Shown here piece after piece: positions 44,029 to 57,700 of a DNA stretch of 64,000 bases. The position numbers were made by a program, and so were the translations under genes. The notes under the pieces were generated by a model. It saw only the letters and a list, made by a program, of their open reading frames with translations, was not told the origin of the DNA and ran no database searches. This DNA is from Aplysia californica (taxonomy: Eukaryota > Mollusca > Gastropoda > Aplysiida > Aplysiidae): the NCBI RefSeq assembly GCF_000002075.1, contig NW_004797367.1, positions 1,191,851 through 1,255,850 on the forward strand. Direction: 5' to 3'. Each line of letters starts with the position of its first letter. Position 1 is the stretch's first letter.

Positions 44029-45023
44029 TTCTGAGGAGGGAACAGCTAGCTCAGACATGACAAAAGCATCATCAGAAGCACAAAAACATCTGCTCCGTGG
44101 ATACAACTCCGCCCCTTCACTGTCACTGAACCGAACACGAACCCTTTTCTTGCCACAAGACCTTCTGTTATTCTCGCTATGTTCGCCGCCGAACTCTTCG
44201 GAAAAAGAGGGGCCTTCCAAATTTGCCACATCTTCACTGTGGCTGGACGCAGCACTGTCAACAGCGCTGTTCGTCTCCTCGCCTTCATCCGGCTCCTCAT
44301 TTTCCATCAGAGGGTACGACTTTGAGGCTCGTACATCATCACCTTGACTGAACTCGCCAGATTTGTGAGCAGCATCTGTTTTCATCACTACCTTCTCGAT
44401 GACCATCGGGGTTAAATACGACTGACCTTGACCCATCATAACCAAACTAGCCATATTAATAGGGTCTGAAGTTTTTCCAGACGAATAGACCATGGACTTT
44501 CCCGGAATACTCAAATCCAATAGAAAGTTGTACCGATCTGACGGTTCAATAAAATCCTTCGCCTGCGACCGCCAGCTGGGCCTACTAAAGGAGGCAGCTT
44601 CCCGCACCTCGGAGCTTTCGTTGCTTTTCTTAGCCTCCCCCAAATCTATAACAGAACCATTGCTGCTGCTGTCGGTGCTGGAAGGTTTCTTATCCACACT
44701 CCGACTGTCACTTTGGGAGATGGCGCTACGGGACGCGTTCAAAATTTTGATGTAAGGACGAGCCACATCCTGGAGAACTGAGTCTCTTTTCTTGGTGAGC
44801 GTTTCCACGATATTCACGTTCCCAATCATACCCAGCCTAGAGAGAGAAAGGGGAGAGCTTAGGGGTATCTTCACCTTCTTCTGGTTCGTGTCCTCCGAGT
44901 CGTCCTCCGTGAGGTCCTCGTCCCCATCGCTGTTGGCAAACTCATCGTCCTCCTCGTAGCCCTCCATGTTTTCCGCGTGGTCTTCCTCATCCATTTCTTC
45001 GATTACGTCGTCCTCTTCCGAGT
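44017..45023 (-). CDS. PNPLA6: NTE last coding exon: long acidic and Ser-rich tail
   Basis: 334 residues plus stop. Begins [20 protein letters not shown] with further Asp/Glu runs, then a Ser-rich middle ([16 protein letters not shown]) and ends [11 protein letters not shown]. Much longer than the vertebrate tail. No known domain seen; probably disordered. Acceptor TTTCCTCAG at 45024; the frame stays open to 45168 but that part is intronic repeat. Last codons and stop come from SINE S1. Confidence 0.85.
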
Positions 45024-45701
45024 CTGAGGAAAGATGAGAAAAGATTAGAAATGAAAAGAAAACTTGAAACCCAAAGATTAGAAATGAAATGAAAACTTGA
45101 AACCCAAAGATTAGAAATGAAATGAAAACTTGAAGCCCTAAGACTAGAAATGAAAAGGTAAAACCCAAAGATTACAAAAGATTAAAAATGAAAAGGGAAT
45201 GCAAAGCCCAAAGACGACTACATGGAAAAAAAAACTGACAGCAAAGTTTGAATAAAAAGAAGTGCATCGACACAATAAAGGTAGTTTAGTGCAGGGAAGA
45301 AACAAAGACAGATAGACAGAAAAAACAGAGGGAAAGAAATGAAGTAGGACCCAGGACCTACAATGACACCCTCCAACCACCCTCTACCACCAGCCAAACA
45401 GGAAACCCTTAACCATCAACTACAAGCCCGCCTAATGCATGAGATGATTTCTTTCCTTCTGTCAAGGCATTTTCCGTCCATACATCCCTCCACTGCAACG
45501 ACCTTCATTCTGTTTTAAACAGCTTTTGTCCCTGTCCAAATCGTACCCTTCCAGTCGTACCCGTCCACTCTGATATCATCTATCCTACCTTCAATCTCGT
45601 CTTCCTCTCCATCTTTTTCCTGTGAGGCACTTAGAAGGAAATATAGGCCCAACCTTAGACAGGGAGTTTCAAAAGTCTACTGGACCCTTTGCACTGGAGA
45701 C

Positions 45702-45750
<49 letters not shown>

Positions 45751-48700
45751 TAGACAATACCGTAAAAAGGTAAAGTACATAATAGATGTATGGTTCACTA
45801 ATACAGTACGTACCTGCAGGCCAGTAGGATTTCTTTGGTTTTTCAATCCGAGACACCTGCTCCGCAAGATCTGTGAAGTAGGCCATCACAGGCACGTTGT
45901 TCTGTAACAACAACAACAAAAAAAGAGGAAAAAAAAGCATTATCACTTTCATAATTATTGTTTTTGTTAGTTTTAGCCTAAAAAGAGATTAGAGGCATTA
46001 CTAAAGAATAAAATTGAAGGAAAAGAAGGTAAAGAAATAAGGACAACAGATGTCGGGTAGAAAAGAAGAAGCAAACTATATCATAGCCCGCTCCAATCGT
46101 TCAAGTAGACAACCACAACACATAAGTATGTAATGAATTGTGAAAGGGGATTCATTAACAGAAATTATTTTTACCACCAAAGTTTATATAATAACCTCAC
46201 TCGTCACAAAAAGCCTGTCTATAAGACAACAACCCAAACACTCAAAGCCTACAAATCAGACAACAAATCACCAATCACCTGCACTTGACAAAGACTCAAA
46301 GCCCATGTATTGGACAACATATCAACAAATCCCAAATCGTATGCAGCAAACAACAAATCCCAAATCACAAGAATTAGACAACAAATCGCGAATCCTAAAC
46401 CACATGTTTCGGCCAACAACAAATCATGTGCATCAGACGACGACTGCACTGACCTTGGCCAGGTTTCGTTCCTTCTTCTTGGCCTCCGTTGTGCCAGCCG
46501 GGCTCTCCTTGAACAAATTCTCCATGAGCCCGCCCTTGGTCCAGGCCGCGAACATGGTCTTCCCGTGATGGTAGCCTGTATCCTGTTTCACAAAACGGAG
46601 AAACCATGGGAAATAAAAGAAGATAAGATTAGATAAATCTTTATTGTGAAGATGCTGGTACGTTGGTTTGGCGTTTCACCAATCTCATACTATACATCCT
46701 CTCTTCCACATACATCTTTACACAAACACATATAATAACATGCTCGCACTCACAAACAGAATCAGTCACACACATAATATAAATGAACAATCATTGTTAA
46801 CAATAATAGAGTTTAAGTTAGATCACAAACAGTGTCCTGATGGTATGGTAGCCTTATAATATGGAAATATATCGACTGCTTTGTGAAAGACTTCGCTCAC
46901 GGAGACTCGAAACTTACGAATCATATAAATGCAACATGTGTGAAGATTATCTCCATACTTCCCAATGTTCAGCCTCAAGCCAAGCAAAATCCAAACAAAT
47001 TTCTGAAATCCGGAAAAAACACAAAACAATCAACACCTCTGAAAATAGTAAAAGCAAAACACTTGGGTAGGGAGAGTGAACATCGTGAAAAACGTACCAC
47101 AATCTCGTCGAAGCTGCCGAACTGTAGCGTGGCGTAGCGGTCGATGGGCGGGCGGATGTACTCACAGTAGTCCGAGTTCTTGACGATCTGCAGCTGCCGC
47201 ACGCATGACACGTAGGCAAGGCGGGACTGGATCTCGGCCATGTCAGGCACCTGGGAGAGGTAATGAAAACAACTTGTATTTGTGAGGCATCGAGGTAAAA
47301 TCAGGCGCTCGTCAAAATAATGAAATTGATGACAGACAGGTTAATAGACAGGTGTTTGGCAATTTTATTTTTTTATTTTTTTTTGGCTCAGCACATTTTA
47401 TGTCCATTTAAAAACATTAAAGTTTTCGTGGACAGCAAAACAAATGCCAAGACCACTCACCCTCACAGGTTTCGCCCAGGGATTCCACCGTTTCCATAAC
47501 AACCACCAGCCAGACAGTGAGTCGCCATAGTTGGTGAGGTCTTTCTCATCCAGGCTCCCCACGTCGACGGCAAACACCATCTTGGCTCCCATGCTCCGCA
47601 TCACATCGGCTTCAAGCAGGGGTGGAAAGAGAGAGAGAGGGGGGGGGAGGAGGAGGACAGGGACAGAGGAAGGAGGAAGGGAAAAGACAAAAAAGTGAGA
47701 CAAACATTTTAAAAGAAAAGCACATCATTTTTATCCAAAACATTTCTCAGACAGACGAGAACTAAATCAGATGACCACAATCACATCATACGCCTGATGG
47801 AATAAAATCTTGGGATTATTTGGAATAAACAAATAAGAATATGAAGGTCCAATGAAGGAAAATTGAATAGCATTATTAATTATCAAAAAGAAAATTATGT
47901 TATTCCCTTGATCACTACGAAAAAAGGAAAGTGCTCAAAGAAACAGTTTCAATTGACAACTCCAAAAGTATAAGAAACATGGACTGTTAAATTTGTGCAA
48001 ACTGCGCAAAAGGAAAATAGATAACAAAGTTGGAGAGAGTCAATCCACACTCTTGCCACAGGACTAATAGTGTAGTACTTTTTCACACATTTACTACAAG
48101 GCCCAAACATTATTGTTACTACACACATTATAAGTCATAAATGAACTTCTGAATGAAATCTTTTCTGCGAAGCACTTTTGCCCCTGTGCAACATCAAATT
48201 TATCCATCTATAAAACAGTTTTTATTTCAATTCATCCTATTTAACTTGGAAAGCTTACAAAAACATTTAGAAATTAGTAACATAGCATTTATAGATAGAA
48301 ACAAAACATATCCAAAGACATATATAATAGTAACAGGTTCTGGGACAAGATTTTAAGAGCAGGTTATGTCATGCAGTCAGCCGAAATGATACACTTTAAC
48401 CAATATTGGGTTATTTGAGCCAAAACTGATCCCGATCACACATATGACCTTATGTAGTAGTCAGTCCCGAAAAACTTTTACCAAAAAGCAAAAAAATGAC
48501 CTCCCTATTTTGCTTCACAATTCCTGTACAGAATATTAACAGTTAGTCATATTTTATTTCATTGTGTTGCTGGAATATTCTTTCCTTATGTCTTTTACCC
48601 AATATTTCACTAGTCAACTATGAGGTAGCATTTTATGGAGTAACAACTTTACAGAAATCCACTATATCAAGTAAAGGCAACGAGATCTCTTTATTCTTCC

Positions 48701-51700
48701 ACACTGACTCTATTCCATTCTCGCTACCTGTGCTGGTGCCATTACTAAAATAGCCACAACATCAATAATAACCGCCTGATTTTAACAAAATTAGTACAGA
48801 AGGTTCAACAATAATTAGTCTTTTAACTTTTGTAGATAACCCGACCCGATTAGAGCAAGAGTCCACAATACACCCTTTTCAAAAAAAGGTGTGCAACAGA
48901 GCCTTCCGCTGAGCAGTCAATCTGCACTTTACTTTGAAGCTTCTAAACCTACTGTGGAAATTTCCATGAAATTCAAGGGATAAACTGGAACTGAGTTAAC
49001 CCAGCATTTCTTTACCTAATAGGGGAAAAAGGATCATTCTGACTGGCTGCATTGGCAAAAAGCGTATGAAAATCACAATTGTTCTACACAAGCTCCAGGA
49101 AACCGCGTGCCTTCTGCTATCCTACATTTACGTGAAGAGGTGGGGTGGGGTGGGGACCAGGGGTGTGTGGAGTGGTGGAGAACGGGTGTGTGGGGAGTTG
49201 AGGTGTGTGGGAAAGTGGAGAAGGGGTGTGTGGGGAGATAACGAGTAGGGGTGTGTGGAGTAGGGGTAGGGCGGGGGATGAGAGGAGTTAGAGTGTGGGG
49301 GAGTCGGAGGCCCAGAGACAGTGGAGTGGTTAATGAACTCGAGCTCGAAAACACCGTCAGGAAACAAATACCAGGGACGTGGCTTTTAGTAGATGAGTGG
49401 TCAGTGAAATCTTTCCTTCGGGACCACATGAAAACTGTTAGCGAAAAGTTAGTAGAGCGCTGCGATTCGCCAACAAGTAAATGTGCATTCGTGAAATCAA
49501 TCATCTACTTCCTTGGTGATGGGTAATCAATTATTATTACAATTATTTCCATATTATCATTATTATTATTATCATTATTATCATTTTTATTATTATCATT
49601 ACTATTATTATTATTATTATTTTGAACATTATTAATATTATTATCATGTGAAAATGTAATATGTGAGACATTTCAAGAACGTGTGCTATTGGAACACAAT
49701 CTTCTCTTCCAGGACAACAAAAGCGATACTTTTATAGCATCATCCTTTCCTTACAATTCAATTAAAATCTACGCTTCATACAAATATAAGGAGATCAAAA
49801 AGAAGATGTCTGGAAAAGAGGCAACAGGGCAACAGCGAAGTACAAGTAACAGCAATAGGGGAGGTTTTCCTCAGCAAAGGAAAAGAGCAACAGAACAGGA
49901 TACGGGGTGCATGTCTAAGCCAGGAGAAAGGGAGGGGGGGGGGGGGGGGATAACAAGAGGTCACAGCCTATCCAGAAAGAAAAAAATTAGGATAAGGAAA
50001 ACGACTAGAAACTGAAAAACCCCATCATACATCACTTTTCAAAATGGCGCATGGCAGAGTTTTACACTGAGCAGTCCAAGTAAAGAAACAGAACAACTGA
50101 AAAGAACTGAGAAAAGACTTTGGAATGGGCAGGGTTTTTTTTTACAGTATGCGAATGCATGTTGATTCCCATATTGTGTCTTGTCAGCCCTCAGTAAAGA
50201 GGGGGCTATATCACCTTGTTCGGTTATGGTGGATTAACTGACCAAAGTAATCAAGACTAGTACTCTATACATAATCGGAATGAAGACAAGCTGGACAGAA
50301 TAGACGGCGCCGCCCCCCCTCCCCCCCCCCCAACTCCCCGCCCAAAAAACTGGAATCTTCTACATCTGAACAACACAATCGGCTTAAAAACGAATTACAA
50401 GTGCCAAAGAGGAAGACGGAGGTGAAGAGAAAGCTCCCGTTTCTCTGTCCTAAACCTAGCCAGTCATGTGCGGCAGGGAATCAATTTCCTTTTATACTTT
50501 TTCTCAGAGGTTTGCTATACGGAGGGTATTTAGAATTATAACAATAATTTTACACTTCTTGATAGTATGCTCTTTGGACAGTATCAGTCTCTAACACACT
50601 AGTAAAAATAATACTTTTATACTTCATCTCAATGGTACACAATATGAATAGTATTTAACATAATAATAATAATAGTATGTTTCTTCTCAGAGATATGCAA
50701 TATGGATAGCATTTAACATAATAATAATAAACACAACAATATACTTTAATATTTCTCAGAGTATGCGATATCGAAAGTATATGACACAATAATAATAATA
50801 GTGTTAATTTATACAGCGCTTAATCCCTTGAAGGTTTTAAGGACTGTACAGTGCAAAATTATCATTGAAAAAAATCTTACTTCTCACAATTTTTCATAAC
50901 TACTCATCATTAATATTTATCACAACTGATCATCCATAGTTGCCAGTTATTTTGCCTCTATTTCAAAACTCCCAACACTTTTCCACTTGCCAATTTATCC
51001 CTATTTTTACAGTAAAGCAATATCTTCCTTATTTATCAGTATCATCACCATCTAAAAATTCTTATTTATTCCCCATTACAAATTATCATTACTCTAGCTT
51101 GTAAGTAAATGAATCATTACTGTTTACCGCTACCACTATACCAAACAATTAATCTTTACACTTGATAATTACTCTTCTTCATACGTAAGTACTTATCCTT
51201 ATTTACCAATAAAAATCATATACATTATCAATCAAAACTGATTATTTATCATTAGCCTTTACTAGGATTCTAAATCATTATTCTAAATCAGTGCTTGCCA
51301 GCCTGGGCCATATCATTCACTCGCAGGCAATTTATGTTGGTGGGTGGTAGGGATCACCCATGTAGAGAGAGGTATCATTCAATGCCCTTTTTGGAAATAC
51401 AAGTAGGTGGGCCGTACCAAAATTTTAGCCTCTTAATAGAGGGTGAAAGAATGCGCTGGCTAAAAGTAAAAGTAGGTTAACAAGCGCTGATCTAAACCAT
51501 AGATAAGTATTATTTCTTACTTACCATTTCCCTTTATCCCTGACAGCTCATTATCTATCATTACGATTCATCTTTATTCTCAATCGTTGGTAATCATCCT
51601 TGCGCTCCTAAAAACAATAAGTTCTACTTACATCAACTTCCTAGAGAGAGACTTGACTTCAAGCTCCATCCGTAAGGAAAGACTACACAATTAAGTTTCA

Positions 51701-54700
51701 GTTACTGACATTCTGGAAAACAGTTAGTCATCAAATAACCCAAAAGTAATATATCAAATAAATATGTACTAAATAAATATATATATATACACATATCAAT
51801 ATGAATGTAAAGAATTAAGTTGGTACTTATTTTTCATAAGTTAGTACCTATTTTTCGTACACTGAAACTTGAGTGAATTACTGACACCCTGAAAACCAAT
51901 TAGTTAATAAAGTGACCCAAAGTTACGAGCAACACCTCACTAGATTTAACATGCCATCTCACCCATGTTAATTTTTCAAACTTTGAAACTAAAGTCTACA
52001 ACAACAAAATAAAACAAAAAAATTTGGTTTCAAATTAAAAATAAACCAAACACGAACAAAGTAAATCACTGCATAAACACTTCCGAAGAGGAAAATAAGT
52101 AATTCAAACCAGTGCAGCACTGAAACGCAAAACGCCTCACATAGGCCAAAGAGGCTGTGGTTAAATACGAAGAGTAAGAGAGAGGTGGGAAGCTAGCATG
52201 AACGAGGGGGACAAAAGGTAATAATATACCATACACACTAGCAGGAGAGGGGCAGGGGAGGGGGGAACAGAACTTCCACAGCCTAAGCAACAGAGAACAG
52301 AGAAAAAAATCCAAGCAAAGGAAACTCTTTTGTTGTTTAATACAAAAGAAAGAAAGTAAAAGAAAAAGGAAAAGTCAGCACGCGTCACGGGGGGAGGGGG
52401 ACATTTTTTTTTTCTCAATTGAACGGCAAAAAAAATGTAATAGGTCGGACCGTCTGGACAGTGCATACCTGGAACGTTATTGACATATGCACCATCAAGC
52501 AGCAAATGCCCATCGTAAGGATCACACATAGGGGGTAGGTAAACAGCGACAGACATACTGGCACGTACATAGCGCCATAAGCTACCTGGAGCAAGGTAGA
52601 ACAACATAGAGAAAAATGTGTTAATAAACCCCAAAATGCCGGTAAAATTTAAAAAAAAAAAAAAAATAAAAACAAACGAGCCATGATGTGAAAAAGAAAA
52701 AGAAAGTAAGGGGGGTTGAAAGAAAGAAAGAAAGAAAGATTGAGTATGTGTGGGGTGAGGGGGGTGTTGAGGGGTCCATCGTGGGGGACCAAAAGGGTGG
52801 GGGAGAGTCATGGCACGAGTAATACCTGGCAAGTTATTTACGTAGCCTCCGTCCAAGAGCAAGTGGCCGTCCACGGGGTCACACAGCGGGGGCAAGTAGC
52901 CCGAGAGAGACATGCTGGCCCGGACATAACGCCACACGCTGCCTGCAAACACACATAATGCTGCCAAACTTTTCAACAATCAAAATAAAACCGGACGCTA
53001 TACCTACACAGCGAGTCAAGCTGGTGAGCGTTGGCCAAGTCACTTCCCTCCAAATCGTTCGCGCAAATTTTTTCTTCTACATTCAATCGATAAACGGAAT
53101 AATTCAATAGGTAGCTTTGTAGAAGGACACCGATGCAATATATTTACGGGCTCCGTTCTTTGTATATTTGCAAATCTGGTGTTTCACAGTTAATAGCTCT
53201 TCTACAACACTCGTAAGTCCCTGAGTTGCAGCACAAGAAAATGGAGAATACATATTTTCCTTTGTGAAAACAAGTTTACGTACCCACACCCTCAAAAAAC
53301 ATATTTACTGTGTTCTTTTACATGGTACTGGTTGGCCGCTAAATGTACACAGACCAGCAACACACAGGAGGGAAAAGGAGGAGACTGACATTCCAGAATA
53401 ACACTGCCCCAGGACTCCAGAGTTCAAAGAGGACAAAATAATATATATCTCCCCTCCCCCCCCCTTATCTCTCCTCCCTTTTTGGTACATTATTCTCTAA
53501 ATGTAACACCCCTTTATACAATCTATTTGTGTTGCAAGCGTTGTTAAATTTTTTTAAAACTCTCCATCTTCCTCATCCCTCCATCCAATTAGCCAAAAGA
53601 ACCTTATCTCTCTCTGTCTATACTTCTGTTCTCTCCCTCCACCCACCAGAAAAATAAAAATATAAACCCTCTCTCCACCCCCTCCCCCACCGCCCTAAAG
53701 GACAAATACCATTCCCCCCCCCTCCCCCATAAACCACCCAAAAAGAAAAATGAACACCCTTCCTCTCATTCCCTCCTACCCCCAAGAAAATGAATTGACC
53801 CTTCCTCCCAACCCCTCCCCTAAAAAACAAAACAAACAAACCCTCTTCCCCTATCCCTCATCCTTTCTCCTCTTCTTCTTGTGAACCAGGCAATTTTCCT
53901 GACACCAGAGACAACAGAAAGCTGACAACAGTAGTTGTTTCCGATGGACAGCCATCCTCCGATGTCATCCTCCCTACAGTCAGAAGTAGGTCGGGCTACC
54001 TACCACACTGAAAATGTTCAGCATTGCAGCCTTCCACTGGCTCCTGCACACACCTAGTGAGACTAAACATCTAGCTACTAGGCATTCAAAGCAATGGATG
54101 GTGATGGTGGTGATCATGACGATGGTGACGGTGATGATTATGGTGATGGTGGTGGTGATAAATGATGATGATAATGATGGTGGTGGTGGTGGTGATATAT
54201 GTGATGATGATGATGATTACGATGGTGGTGGTGGTGGTGATATATGTGATGATGATGATATATATAAGATGATGATGATGATGATAATGACAAAAACAGC
54301 ATTATTATAAATCTATGAGAACAATAACAAATACAGCGACAATACTAAGAGAAGTAAAACTTTTGTTGAAGAGAAGAGGAAAGATAAAAGCAAAGAGGAG
54401 AAACCAAGGTGGAAGAAGGAAAAAAGGTGAAAAGGGAAGACAGAAAGAAGAAAAAGGTCACTGGTCTACAATATCCACATAATTCACAGAGTTATAAATT
54501 ACAGAAGAAATAAGTAGATCCATTTCTCTTAGAAGGTTAACGAGTCTTGATTTCATACAAAAAAGTGGACAAAATGTTTCTAAACAGTGACAAACCAGCA
54601 TATATTTCAAAGAGATCTAAAGGGCATTTTTCCATGAAAAATTAGCCCATTACCCATTAGGAATGTTAAATGACAGATTCCTAGATACCAATCTACCCAC

Positions 54701-57700
54701 TCATATAAAACATAAACATTGCAGAAATAAAAATGAACACGATGTAAAAAAAAAATATAATAAATATATATCGTGGGTCCCTGAACACAAAATCTAATGC
54801 TGACAAATAATTCTTACGCTGACAAATAACAATAATTTTGAGATTCAACACCCAAACAAAATATGAGAACGGTTTGTTCTTGGCCTATACCCTGATGCAA
54901 GGTGATAAAAGCACTGATGATAATTAAAAAAGATGATGAAATGGAAGAACGCACATTCCGTCTGAACAATTCACTCACCTACGGAATGTACTCTCATACT
55001 GGAATTGGATATGTTTGTTGTGATGCAAAAATACGGAATCCACAAGTCCTCTATCTGGCGTTCCCGGAATGTGGCCTCAATAGACTCGTTGAAAGACCAG
55101 CCTGCAATAATAATAATAATATTAATTATAATGATAATAATAACAATAACAATAATAGCATAGCAGTAGTAGTAATAATAATAATAATAATAGTTGTAAT
55201 AATAATAAATAATAATATAAACAATAATAATAATTCAATAATAATAACAATAACAATACTAATAATGTAGATCATTTTTTATAATGCCTCATCCAGTGTA
55301 CTCACAGCTCTAGGCACTTTACCTACTGTACAGAACAGTTTCTCAGCTTCAAGTGACACCCCCCTCAACTCCTACCTCAATCTTCCTCTTGTAACTCCTT
55401 CTCTCCCCCCCCCACCCCCCAAACAAATGGCCCTCACCTATCTTCCCTCTCTTTCTCCTTCCCCTTCTCTCTTACCCTCCTCCATGGAACAAATAAACCC
55501 CTTTCCTCTCTGTACCCCTCCCCGCAGTGTTTCAACATAATAACTTTCACTTAATAGTGCGAAAAATCAAGACCAATAGAAACAACAGAGTGAAAGAAAA
55601 GAAGTAGGACCAACCACCTGCCTAAACAGAACAAAAGAAACAATAATAATAAAAATTTAAGATAAAAATCATCACAATAAAATCCAAGGCACTGTTTCAA
55701 TAAGACCGATGACTTTCTCAAAGCATCAAATTACAACTGCGACAATTTGGAGAATCTTCTTAACCTTTAAGTTCCCCTGCTAGATCTCAGGGGTTCTTCA
55801 ATTTGCAGTTCAACTGATTTTTATGTAAATGACCATTTTTACATACTTCATAGGGCCTGTCAGATCAAGGGTGTGGCTGAAAGACAGCAGCAAGAAAGGA
55901 CCAAGAGTAGCAGTAGAAAGAGCCAAGAGTAAGGGAGAGAGGAACAGGGGGGGGGGGGGGGGGGTTAGAGTTGATGGAGGGCATGAGAGAGTGGAGAAAG
56001 AAGCAGATCACAGATCAGGCCTAGAGAACAAAAAAATAGAACTTGGGACTAATTATGTTTTCTTCGCAAACAAGTTTCTATCCAGGATCATTCGATTGAG
56101 AGGTGAACACCGAACCTTTAGACGGGGACAGCGCGCCCCCCAAACACACACACACACACACACACACCCTCACACACACTCACATCCACACACACAACCT
56201 GGAGCATAAGACGAAGGCATTACCTGTGAACATTGACGTCACTGGGTAAGTCAGGTCCCAGATCTTCTTCCACAAGGACGTCATGTTCTGAAAGCAACAA
56301 ACCGAAGATCACACTGATTGTTAATATTAATAATAATAATAATAATGATGATGATAATAATAATCATAATAATAATAATAATAGAAAAAATAATAATTAG
56401 AATAATAATAATAGCAAAAAGTAATAATACACACACACACACAAAAAAACGCGGACACACACATGCACACAAACACACGCACCTACAAATGCATTCTCAT
56501 TTGCTTAGCATGTTTAAGTCAAAAGAAGCCCAAAGACACAATAAAGGTTATTTAGAGCTGGGAAAAAGTAAGGCAGACAGACAGAAACTACTGAGGGAAA
56601 GTAAAGAATTAGGATCTACCAGTGACATCCTCCAATCACCCGCCTAATAAAATAACATACCATAGCATTTTACCGATCTTCAGAAACAAAAAATTGCAGC
56701 GTAATAGTAATATATACATGCACGCAAACACACACACACACACACACGCGCGCGCGCATGCACGCACGCAAATGCTGACGCACACTCACCCAGAAGTACA
56801 TTAACGAATAGCCACTGTATGAATATATACAAAACCATGCATTCTCATATGGGCACGAAATTAAAAAATAAAGAAAAAAGACTAGCGCCGAATACTAACC
56901 ATAGACCATTCTCTTGCTCTCTGAGTGAAGCGCACGTAGTTCCTCTCCTCTGCCCACAGCGCGCCGATGAAGGAACCCATGCTGGTCCCCCCAACCATGT
57001 CAATGGGAATGCCCACCTCCCTCATCGCCTTAATCATCCCAACATGGGCTAGTCCTCTGTGCAGGGGGTGAGAAGTTTTGGGGTATGTACGAAAAAGTTT
57101 GTTTGAGTGAAGAGTCCCACATCAAAACCACTTTTTAAAATTTTAGGTAAGAGTTTTACAGCATTTGCAACAGTTAGGTCATAGAACTGCAAAAGATAAA
57201 AGGTGTTACAAGAGGGTAACAAACACACAAAAAAAGAGAAGAGATCAGGATTATAAATGTTTGATAGGGAAAAAGGAGCAAACCACACCAAAGCACCTGC
57301 CAACCACCCGCCAAACCCCATTTGATCTCGTCAGTTTTGGGAGACCTTGAATTATTGGTATCATCTTAAAGCATGTTCATTTGTCTTACTTTTAATTTCT
57401 AAAACAATACCCATCTATCTTGAATAGAAGTTGAGATATTGGCTATTAAAGAATTGGGTGTTGCCTGGTGCCAGAGGTAAAATAAGCGAGAAAATGGCCA
57501 CCAAAGTTTGTCAACTTTCAAAGCTCAAGCGTCCTAGAAAACTGTAAATTTACATTTCTTTGCCTTTTTCAGTATTGGTTTTAGTAAAAATCCACATACA
57601 AATGTGTTCACAAATAGACAAAATGAACGTTGAGCCCAAAAAATATTCTTAATCCGATAAAAATTGTCCAACAGGCAGGAAAAAAAGTTATGTTTTAGGG

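Larger units (their letters stand above)
47612..52468 (-). other. Long NTE intron
   Basis: No further exon recognised. Contains foldback copies (48860-48930, 50014-50075), a GTGTGTGGGGAG-type minisatellite (49140-49270), ATT microsatellite (49530-49625), a hAT-like MITE (51289-51489) and SINE-like tails near 50795. Confidence 0.65.

Noticed and set aside
44017-45168. Single 383-residue minus frame as a complete gene
   Set aside because: The part from 45024 to 45168 is an intronic 33-bp repeat; the AG at 45024-45025 and phase agreement with 45814-45901 show the true exon start.
49073-49504. 143-residue Pro/Thr/His-rich minus frame in the NTE intron
   Set aside because: Derived from the GTGTGTGG minisatellite; no homology and no exon boundaries.
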